Source: an uncultured Candidatus Melainabacteria bacterium (lineage in GTDB: Bacteria > Cyanobacteriota > Vampirovibrionia > Gastranaerophilales > Gastranaerophilaceae). Taken from it: 64,000 bases of DNA. The position numbers and the translations under genes were made by a program. Numbering within the stretch: position 1 is the first letter of the stretch; every line of letters begins with the position of its first letter. This document shows positions 8,299 to 14,724 of the stretch, piece by piece. The DNA is taken from the NCBI GenBank assembly GCA_934717745.1, contig CAKUZB010000001.1:310001-374000 (forward strand), given 5' to 3'. A model generated the notes under the pieces. It saw only the letters and a list, made by a program, of their open reading frames with translations. It did no database searches and had not been told where the DNA came from.

Positions 8299-8517
8299 AT
8301 GAATGAAAATCAAAAAAACTGCCCATTTAAAAATATGGTTTGCGACAAATCTTGTGCTCTTTTTATTGCACCTGACGAATTGAATGAACTTTTGCTTAAC
8401 AGGTTAGCAAGTTTAGGTGTTCTTGATAGAAATTATGGTGTTTGCTCGCTTAAAACTATCGCTATGAGTAACGCAAGAAATATTTTTGAAAATACTACAA
8501 CTCGTCGTACTCATTAA
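8299..8517 (+). CDS. Small four-cysteine protein
   Basis: This 72-residue soluble protein starts at ATG 8299, seven bases after AAAGGAG; in-frame upstream sequence is hydrophobic and lacks a ribosome site. It contains CPFKNMVCDKSCALF near the N-terminus and a fourth Cys in GVCSLKTI near residue 50. Three clustered Cys plus one distant Cys suggest a small metal or iron-sulphur site, but no family is recognised. It is divergent from the 6256-8097 gene and followed by a strong hairpin. Confidence 0.55.
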   Translation: MNENQKNCPFKNMVCDKSCALFIAPDELNELLLNRLASLGVLDRNYGVCSLKTIAMSNARNIFENTTTRRTH

Positions 8518-8586
8518 TTTTTAATATTTTTTATACAACTTTGGCGAGAATCCATTTTATAAGTAAAATTTTTTGAAGGTATACAC

Positions 8587-8626
8587 AAAAAAGTCCGATG
8601 ATGAAATTTTCATAATCGGACTTTTT
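8587..8626. terminator. Bidirectional Rho-independent terminator
   Basis: AAAAAGTCCGAT and ATCGGACTTTTT form the arms, with the central ATGAAATTTTCAT able to extend the stem. The A- and T-runs on either side allow use by both the 8299-8517 gene and the convergent 8642-9904 gene. Confidence 0.8.
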
Positions 8627-8641
8627 GTATTTCTTTTTATC

Positions 8642-9904
8642 TTATTGTTGTTGTTGCTGAAGTGTTGCGTATGGAACTCCTGCTTCTTTTGCTTTGATTT
8701 GATTAACCAAAGTTATGATTGCAGTTTTTACGGTGCTGTCAGACGTAAACCAAGCATTGTGTTCTGCATTTACTTTTGCTCTGCAAGCAGCCGCTTCGTT
8801 TTTCAAGCCTAATTCCATTGCTCTTTTGTAAAGTGCATCAACAATCATATTTTCTTCTTTTTCTTGTTGATTTCCGAACCAACCTGTATAGTGTTCGTTT
8901 TGAATAGATTCAATCAAATTTTCTCCGTCCATTGAGTCAGAGAAATTTGTTTCCCAGGCTTCAAATACTTCAATAACGTTATCTTTTGTTATTTTTCCAA
9001 CAGTGTCAGCAAGTTTTTGATTTTTTGTACCGGCACCTTTCATTGCGTCAAATAGGTCTTCTGAAAGTGCTGCGGCTTCTTCTTGTGCTTTTGCTTTTTT
9101 CTTTGATTGAGCCTCTGCTTTTCTTTGTGCTTCTGTTATTTCTGAACCGTTAGAGTTACACTCAACAAATGCTTTTTTGTCTGCATCGTATTTATAATAT
9201 TTATCACCTTTTTTATAAACACCGCTTACATTTGTTTTTTCGTAACCTTTTTCTTTTGCAAGATTATCAACAGTTGTTTTATCTCCGCTATCTGTTTCAA
9301 CTTCAGCATCGCCTCTTACAGCAGGTCCATCACCGGCACTTGGAGTTCCTCCTGTAGCAGCGGCTTGTCTGGCCTCATCAATTGCTTGTTGTTGTTGTCT
9401 TTGGATATTTATTTGGCTAAAATCAAAGTTGAACGAAACAGAATTTAAGAAACTTTGAAGTGAGCGTGCAACGTTACCTTGTCCAAATACCGCACCTAGT
9501 CCAAAAGGCATATTGCTGGCCATTTGAGTTGATGAATCAAATCCCATTGCAGAACCCATAAACAAATTAGGATCAATATCGTAGCCTGCACCAACGTTAG
9601 TGATAGTCATACCGCCACCGTTGCCTCCGCCACCTTGATTAAAGACACTACCACCGTTGTCGCCGTTGCCGTTGTTTGTCGGTTTATTTCCACTGGTATC
9701 GCCTGCGGAAGGTGTTGCAGGTGTATTGTCTGTTGGTTGTGAAAATACGCTTCCGTCTTTATTATACTTTTGAGGTTGCCCGTTTACTGTAATAGTATAA
9801 GTGCCGTCGTCATTCTTTTTGACGTCGGTTGCCCCCTTTGGTAATTTGTTAAAGTCGTATCCTGCTCTATCGCAAGCACTTTTTAACGGATTTGGTGCGT
9901 TCAT
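8642..9904 (-). CDS. Low-complexity protein with annexin-like C-terminal module
   Basis: This 420-residue protein has no obvious signal peptide. The N-terminal third holds the family core (DPNLFMGSAMGFDSS, MPFGLGAVFGQGN, VSFNFDFSQ) at about residues 110-170, shared with the 6256-8097 protein. A YYKYDADKKAFVECN module follows at about 245. Residues about 280-405 are a helical module nearly repeated in the 9951-11027 protein. It begins DAMKGAGTKNQKL and continues SDSMDGENLIESIQNEHYTG and KVNAEHNAWFTSDSTV. MKGAGT resembles the annexin type II calcium loop (K-G-x-G-T), and an acidic residue falls about 39 residues later. The C-terminus is a glutamine run. ATG 9904 has AAAAGGAG upstream, and a TATAAT box lies near 9940. 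The role is unknown. Confidence 0.6.
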   Translation of the reverse strand: MNAPNPLKSACDRAGYDFNKLPKGATDVKKNDDGTYTITVNGQPQKYNKDGSVFSQPTDNTPATPSAGDTSGNKPTNNGNGDNGGSVFNQGGGGNGGGMTITNVGAGYDIDPNLFMGSAMGFDSSTQMASNMPFGLGAVFGQGNVARSLQSFLNSVSFNFDFSQINIQRQQQQAIDEARQAAATGGTPSAGDGPAVRGDAEVETDSGDKTTVDNLAKEKGYEKTNVSGVYKKGDKYYKYDADKKAFVECNSNGSEITEAQRKAEAQSKKKAKAQEEAAALSEDLFDAMKGAGTKNQKLADTVGKITKDNVIEVFEAWETNFSDSMDGENLIESIQNEHYTGWFGNQQEKEENMIVDALYKRAMELGLKNEAAACRAKVNAEHNAWFTSDSTVKTAIITLVNQIKAKEAGVPYATLQQQQQ

Positions 9905-9950
9905 TTTTGTCTCCTTTTATAAAACTGTTTCCTTATTCTTATTATACCAT

Positions 9951-11027
9951 TTATTTGTTGTTTTGATAAGCCCTTTGTGCTTTTTCCATTCTAACTTGTG
10001 CATCTTTTGTTGATACTACTTGTATGATATTGTCAAATGCCGCACGTACAGTTGAATCAGAGGTGAACCAAGCAGAATGTTCTGCATTTACCTTTGCTCT
10101 GAAAGCGTGGCTTTCGTTTTTTAAACCTAATTCTTGACCTTTTTTGAATAAAGCATCTGCAATATGGTTTTCTAAGTCTTCTTGTTGATGTCCAAACCAA
10201 CCTGTATAATGTTCGTTTTGGATAGATTCAATCAAACTTTCTCCGTCCATTGAGTCTGCAAAGTTTGTGTTCCAAGCCTCAAGTACGTATAAAATATTGT
10301 CTTTGTTTATTCTTGCAACTGCACTTTTTAGTTTTGAATTATCTGTTCCGGCCCCTTTCATTGCAACATAACATTCTTCGGCAATGTTTGCGGCTTCTGT
10401 TTCAATTTTATTTTGTTTTGCTTCTGCATTTTTTAATGCTTTTGCATCTTTTTCTTTATCACCTGTTGATGAAATTCCATAAATGTTCAATTTTTGTGTA
10501 GTTTCGTCTATTGCAGTTTGTTGTTGACCAGCATTTTGACCGGCAACTACCCCTTGATTGTATGTTTGACCAAGAGTTAACGCTTGAGCATAGTTTTGAG
10601 CCAAAGCGGTTGCATCTGCATAGTTACCCATAAATGGATTTATAGCAGAAAAACCTGTTTGTTGATTTCCTGTTTGAGTTCCGGCTGTTCCTGTTACACC
10701 GACTGGTGTACCTGTTGCCCCTTGTTGTGCAAAAGTTCCTTGTGCAAATGGATTGTAGGTATAAAGTTGAGTAAAATCAAATTGATTTAATTTATACGGA
10801 TTTTCCATATCTTGCATCCATTGTGGTCGCATTAAATCGCCATTCATTGTTCCAAGATTAGCCAAACCTCCAAGTCCATAAGCCCCTGCAAAGGTATTGT
10901 TTTGCATCATTGTCAATAATGATGGATATAAAGCCAACATTGGATTTGTTGTATACGCACGTTGTGAAGTTGTGAACGTTGGGTCAGTGTATATACTATA
11001 CATGTTAGTATTAAAATTCAATGACAT
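9951..11027 (-). CDS. Low-complexity protein with annexin-like C-terminal module (paralogue)
   Basis: This 358-residue protein opens with an Asn/Thr/Tyr/Phe-rich region and a Gln/Gly/Thr-rich stretch (GVTGTAGTQTGNQQTG) up to about residue 165. Residues about 205-350 form the helical module shared with the 8642-9904 protein: AMKGAGTDNSKLKSAVARI, then FADSMDGESLIESIQNEHYT, then KVNAEHSAWFTSDSTVRAAF. The shared module is far more conserved than the N-terminal region, suggesting a fixed domain on a variable carrier. No signal peptide is visible. Its upstream 60 bases closely match those of the CHAP gene at 29932, implying common control. Function unknown; calcium-dependent membrane binding is speculative. 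Confidence 0.6.
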   Translation of the reverse strand: MSLNFNTNMYSIYTDPTFTTSQRAYTTNPMLALYPSLLTMMQNNTFAGAYGLGGLANLGTMNGDLMRPQWMQDMENPYKLNQFDFTQLYTYNPFAQGTFAQQGATGTPVGVTGTAGTQTGNQQTGFSAINPFMGNYADATALAQNYAQALTLGQTYNQGVVAGQNAGQQQTAIDETTQKLNIYGISSTGDKEKDAKALKNAEAKQNKIETEAANIAEECYVAMKGAGTDNSKLKSAVARINKDNILYVLEAWNTNFADSMDGESLIESIQNEHYTGWFGHQQEDLENHIADALFKKGQELGLKNESHAFRAKVNAEHSAWFTSDSTVRAAFDNIIQVVSTKDAQVRMEKAQRAYQNNK

Positions 11028-11087
11028 CTAAATATCCTCTCATTATCTCTCGTAATTTTATAAAGTATTTTTTTTTAAAATAATTGC
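11028..11087 (-). promoter_or_regulatory. Shared 60-nt upstream element (copy 1)
   Basis: Read on the minus strand, the 60 bases before ATG 11027 begin GCAATTATTT and include TACTTTATA and TACGAGAGATAAT. The first 46 bases match the region 29872-29917 at 39 positions without gaps, and the distance to the start codon is identical (60 bases). GATAAT 14 bases before the ATG may serve as a -10 box, but no good -35 is visible. Confidence 0.6.
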
Positions 11088-11143
11088 TTAATCTGGTGAA
11101 ACCATGGCTCAGAGAGGGTGTGAAACAGTTTAATAACAATAAA

Positions 11144-11177
11144 TACGGATTTGTAACAAATTTGTTACAAATCCGTA
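11144..11177 (-). terminator. Perfect 34-bp palindrome downstream of rimO
   Basis: TACGGATTTGTAACAAA is followed directly by its exact reverse complement. It lies in the gap after the rimO stop. The poly-T tract is short, so it is a likely but not ideal terminator. Confidence 0.5.
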
Positions 11178-11204
11178 AAAGCATGTTCAATTCTGAATTG
11201 TAGG

Positions 11205-12512
11205 TTAAATTTCTCCGTATAAATCGTATTCTGTAGATGATGTAATTTTTACGTTTTCTATATCTCCGGGTACGACTTGTTTATCAGTTTTTATGTAAAC
11301 CATACCGTCAATTTCAGGTGCATCGTGTTCTGAACGAGCCATTACAAAGCCGTCATCGGTGTATCCTTCAATAATACAATCGATTGTTTGACCTACGTAT
11401 TTTTGGTTTAATTCTGTAGAAATTTTTTGTTGTAATTCCATTAATTTTTTGTATCTTGCGTGTTTTGTTTTTGCCGAAACTTGATTTTTCATTGAGTAAG
11501 AAATTGTTCCTTTTTCTTTTGAATATTCAAAGACACCCATTCTGTCAAATTTCATTTCTTCTACAAATTTGTATAAATCTTCAAATTGTTCTTCTGTTTC
11601 TGACGGATAACCAACGATAAATGCTGTTCTTATTGCAATATTTGGAACTTTATCTCTGATTTTTTTGATTAAAGTCCTATAGTCGAATGCAGGTCTACAC
11701 ATTGCTTTTAGCATATCTATATTTGAATGTTGCAATGGTAAATCAATGTATTTCGCAACTTTTTCAAGATTGGCGATTTTGTCTAAAAGTTCGTCGCTAA
11801 CGTTTGTTGGGTATGCGTACATAATTCTTATCCAAGATATATTTTCAATTTTATTTAATTCTTCAAGTAAGGTCGGAAGCATTGGTTTTTCGTACAAATC
11901 AACTCCGTAACTGGTTGTATCTTGTGCGATTAAAACGATTTCGGTTACACCTTTATCTGCAAGTTTTTTTGCTTCTTTTACTATATCTTCAATTTTTCGT
12001 GAATGACATTTGCCTCTTAATTTTGGAATGATGCAGTAGCCACAATTGTAATTGCAACCGTCTGCAATTTTTATATAAGAACTTGAACCAACTGTAATTT
12101 GTTGTCTTTCAACGTCTTCAGGGTAACAATAATTTGGGACTTCTGATATATCTGAAACATATTTAAAGTTATTTTCGATTAAATTATCAATAATTTTTGC
12201 AATCTCTTTAAAATCTGTTGTTCCTATCATTGCGACAACTTCAGGAATTGCTTCTTTTAATTCTTCTTTGTGTTTTTGAGGTAGGCAACCTGTTACGATA
12301 ACTTTTTTACCCTCGTTAACAAGAGTTAAGATTGAATCGACAGATTCTTTTTCTGCATCGTGAATGAATGAGCAAGTGTTTACGACAACAATTTCAGCCT
12401 CATTTTCGTCAAGTGTAATTTCATACCCTTTTTGTGCTAAAATTCCCAACATTAACTCTGAATCTACTAAGTTTTTGGCACAACCATGATTAACTAATGC
12501 GATTTTCTTCAT
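11205..12512 (-). CDS. rimO: Ribosomal protein uS12 methylthiotransferase RimO
   Basis: This 435-residue protein has the full methylthiotransferase layout. The N-terminal UPF0004 domain starts KIALVNHGCAKNLVDSE, with NTCSFIHDA and VTGCLPQ supplying the other two cluster cysteines. The radical-SAM motif is CNYNCGYCIIPKLRGKCHSR, and the C-terminal TRAM region starts near KYVGQTIDCIIEGY. The NLVDSE sequence after the first Cys distinguishes RimO from MiaB. RimO adds a methylthio group to Asp89 of ribosomal protein S12 using SAM and two 4Fe-4S clusters. The length matches the family. Confidence 0.93.
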   Translation of the reverse strand: MKKIALVNHGCAKNLVDSELMLGILAQKGYEITLDENEAEIVVVNTCSFIHDAEKESVDSILTLVNEGKKVIVTGCLPQKHKEELKEAIPEVVAMIGTTDFKEIAKIIDNLIENNFKYVSDISEVPNYCYPEDVERQQITVGSSSYIKIADGCNYNCGYCIIPKLRGKCHSRKIEDIVKEAKKLADKGVTEIVLIAQDTTSYGVDLYEKPMLPTLLEELNKIENISWIRIMYAYPTNVSDELLDKIANLEKVAKYIDLPLQHSNIDMLKAMCRPAFDYRTLIKKIRDKVPNIAIRTAFIVGYPSETEEQFEDLYKFVEEMKFDRMGVFEYSKEKGTISYSMKNQVSAKTKHARYKKLMELQQKISTELNQKYVGQTIDCIIEGYTDDGFVMARSEHDAPEIDGMVYIKTDKQVVPGDIENVKITSSTEYDLYGEI

Positions 12513-12592
12513 CTTTTATTAACTCTTTTCTCTTTTTTGTCTGAAAACTTCTCATATTAAGTTTATACAAGTTTATTAAGCCATAAAAAAAC

Positions 12593-12630
12593 TTGTTTGT
12601 AAAGAAATCAAATGTTATAATATAGTTATG
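12593..12630 (+). promoter_or_regulatory. Sigma-70-like promoter placing transcription at the ATG
   Basis: TTGTTT (12593-12598), a 17-base spacer and TATAAT (12616-12621) are followed by six bases and ATG 12628. No Shine-Dalgarno is present, predicting a leaderless mRNA. Confidence 0.6.
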
Positions 12631-13785
12631 CAAAATGTTTATGCGTTAGTTGATTGTGATTCATTTTTTGTGTCTTGTGAACAGGCTGTATCTCCTGAGT
12701 TGAAAGGAAAAGCAGTTTGCGTAACAGGAGGCATAAACGGGTGTGTTGTTTCTCGTTCTAAAGAAGCAAAAAAAATAGGTTTACCTATGGGGTATCCTGT
12801 TTTTATGGCTCAAAAAGAATTTAAAAATGTTATCTATATCGAAGGAAATCATGAACGGTACAAAGAATTTTCTAAACGTGTAATTCAGGTTTTAAATGAT
12901 TTTAGCCCGAATGTCGAGGTTTGCTCAATTGATGAGGCTTACGTTGATTTTACGGGGCTTTGTAAATTATACAAAAAGAATTACTATGATTTAGCAAAAT
13001 TTTTAAGACAAAAAATTTTAGACGAGGTTGATATTCCCGTTTCAATCGGAGTGAGTTCTTCAAAAACTTTGGCTAAGTATGCCAGTGATTATGCTAAAAA
13101 TCAAAATGGCGTTTATTTAATCGGAAAATCAAAATTAAAAAAAGTTTTACCGGCAACAAAAATTGAGGACATTGCAGGAATTGGCAGACGAATGAAAGTT
13201 GCACTAAACAAAGAGGGAATAATTACTTGCTCTGAATTTATTCAAAAGTCTGATGAGTGGCTTAAAAATAAGTTTTCAATAACGATTGTTGAATTGAAAC
13301 ACGAAATTTTGGGTGAAAATATTAATAAAATTTCGCCTGAATATAAACCCCCAAAATCTATTCAAGAAACCGGTTCTTTTTCACCTGCAACAAATGATGT
13401 TGCTTATTTGAAAAACGAATTAAATAAACACATAAAAGATGCCTGCCGAAAAATGCGTAAGCATAAGGTTAAAACTTCTCAAGTCGGGGTTATGCTTAAA
13501 ACTAAGGATTTTGTTGTTTATAGTGATAAGAAAAACCTAGATTATGCAATGGATTTGGAGTTAGAAATTTCAAAACAAATTTTTGCATTGTTTGAAAAAA
13601 TTTATAATCCGGATTTGTTGTATCGCTCGACGGGAGTTTATTTTATGAATTTGTCTTCTGCTAAATTCGTTCAGGGTGGACTTTTTGACAATAATTCTAA
13701 TGAAAAATCCGATAAATTATCTGCTTCTATTGATAAAATTGAAGCAAAATTTGGTAAAGGTGCAATTAAAACGGGATTTCTATAA
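12628..13785 (+). CDS. Y-family DNA polymerase (DinB/UmuC type)
   Basis: This 385-residue translesion polymerase has palm motifs VYALVDCDSFFVSCEQ near the start and SIDEAYVDFTGL near residue 105, which supply the metal-binding acidic residues. A little-finger region follows, and QGGLFDNN near residue 350 looks like a beta-clamp-binding peptide. NGCVVSRSKEAKKIGLPMG is closer to UmuC and the Firmicutes UvrX/YqjW group than to classical DinB, so I give no gene symbol. No umuD-like gene is adjacent. I see no clear LexA box in the promoter, so SOS control is not supported. Confidence 0.85.
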   Translation: MQNVYALVDCDSFFVSCEQAVSPELKGKAVCVTGGINGCVVSRSKEAKKIGLPMGYPVFMAQKEFKNVIYIEGNHERYKEFSKRVIQVLNDFSPNVEVCSIDEAYVDFTGLCKLYKKNYYDLAKFLRQKILDEVDIPVSIGVSSSKTLAKYASDYAKNQNGVYLIGKSKLKKVLPATKIEDIAGIGRRMKVALNKEGIITCSEFIQKSDEWLKNKFSITIVELKHEILGENINKISPEYKPPKSIQETGSFSPATNDVAYLKNELNKHIKDACRKMRKHKVKTSQVGVMLKTKDFVVYSDKKNLDYAMDLELEISKQIFALFEKIYNPDLLYRSTGVYFMNLSSAKFVQGGLFDNNSNEKSDKLSASIDKIEAKFGKGAIKTGFL

Positions 13786-13787
13786 GA

Positions 13788-14135
13788 TTACCATTTTTTG
13801 AAAATAAAAAAGGCTGCAAGGATAATAAAAACGAAGCCTACAAGGTAATTCCATTTGAATTGCTCTTTTAAATAAAGCACTGAAAAAACTGAAAATACTA
13901 CCAATGTGATGATTTCTTGAATAGTTTTTAATTGTGCTGCTGAGTAAAACTCTGAACCGATTCTGTTTGCAGGTACTTGAAAACAGTATTCCAAAAACGC
14001 AATGCCCCAACTTACAAGGATTACAATCCACAAAGTTGTGCTTTTAAATCTTAAATGACCATACCAAGCAAATGTCATAAAAACATTCGAAATCGTAAGC
14101 ATTATTATCGGCAAAAAAAGACGAAAACTAGACAT
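13788..14135 (-). CDS. DUF486 / DMT-superfamily small membrane protein
   Basis: This 115-residue protein has four predicted membrane helices, matching DUF486 in size and pattern. Key stretches are ISNVFMTFAWYGHL, FLEYCFQVPANRIG and SAAQLKTIQEIITL. The family is a half-size relative of drug/metabolite transporters and has no known substrate. It overlaps the rsmG 3' end by 8 bases and lies 2 bases from the convergent polymerase stop, so it is probably the last gene of the minus-strand unit that begins near 17323. Confidence 0.8.
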   Translation of the reverse strand: MSSFRLFLPIIMLTISNVFMTFAWYGHLRFKSTTLWIVILVSWGIAFLEYCFQVPANRIGSEFYSAAQLKTIQEIITLVVFSVFSVLYLKEQFKWNYLVGFVFIILAAFFIFKKW

Positions 14136-14724
14136 ATTTTATTATTACTAAATTCCTTTCAAAAACTTCTTCAAGTGGTAATTTATATTCTATCACATCA
14201 ATAACTTTTGCTTTGAATTTTTTTAAAATTTTTTCTGCTTGTTGTATTTCTTCTTGTGCGGTTTTTGATTTGTATACTACTAAATATCCGCTCTTTTTCA
14301 AAAGGGGCATTGCGTATTGCACTATCATTTCAAGTTTTGCGACCGCACGACTTGTTATTAAATCATATTTTTTGTCTTTAATATTTTCAACTCTATCACA
14401 AATTGTTTGAAAATTTTTAAGTTTTAAATCTGTTGCTATTTCAGAAATTGCTCTAATTTTTTTTTGTATGCTGTCAATTCCCGTAACTTGAATTTGAGGA
14501 TACTCAATTGATATTGGTAATGCCGGAAAGCCCCCTCCTGTACCTATATCAAGCATTGTTGCCGGTGAGAATTTATATTTGTCAAAAAACATTTTTATTG
14601 ATAAAGAGTCATAAATGTGTTTTTCATCTAAAAATTTTTCATCGTTTTTAGAAATCAAATTTAAAACTTGATTTTTTTCTAAAAATAATTTTTTATAGTC
14701 GCTAAAAGTCTTGGTTTTTGCCAT
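14128..14724 (-). CDS. rsmG: 16S rRNA (guanine-527 N7) methyltransferase RsmG
   Basis: RsmG methylates N7 of G527 in 16S rRNA using SAM. The SAM-binding loop is TMLDIGTGGGFPALPISI, followed by VTGIDSIQKKIRAI and the conserved LITSRAVAKLE strand. I start it at ATG 14724 (198 residues, MAKTKTFSDYKKLF), which overlaps the upstream ATPase gene by 23 bases. An earlier ATG at 14787 would overlap by 86 bases and add a tail not typical of the family. Either start is in frame. The gene is cotranscribed with the DUF486 gene. Confidence 0.9.
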   Translation of the reverse strand: MAKTKTFSDYKKLFLEKNQVLNLISKNDEKFLDEKHIYDSLSIKMFFDKYKFSPATMLDIGTGGGFPALPISIEYPQIQVTGIDSIQKKIRAISEIATDLKLKNFQTICDRVENIKDKKYDLITSRAVAKLEMIVQYAMPLLKKSGYLVVYKSKTAQEEIQQAEKILKKFKAKVIDVIEYKLPLEEVFERNLVIIKYV

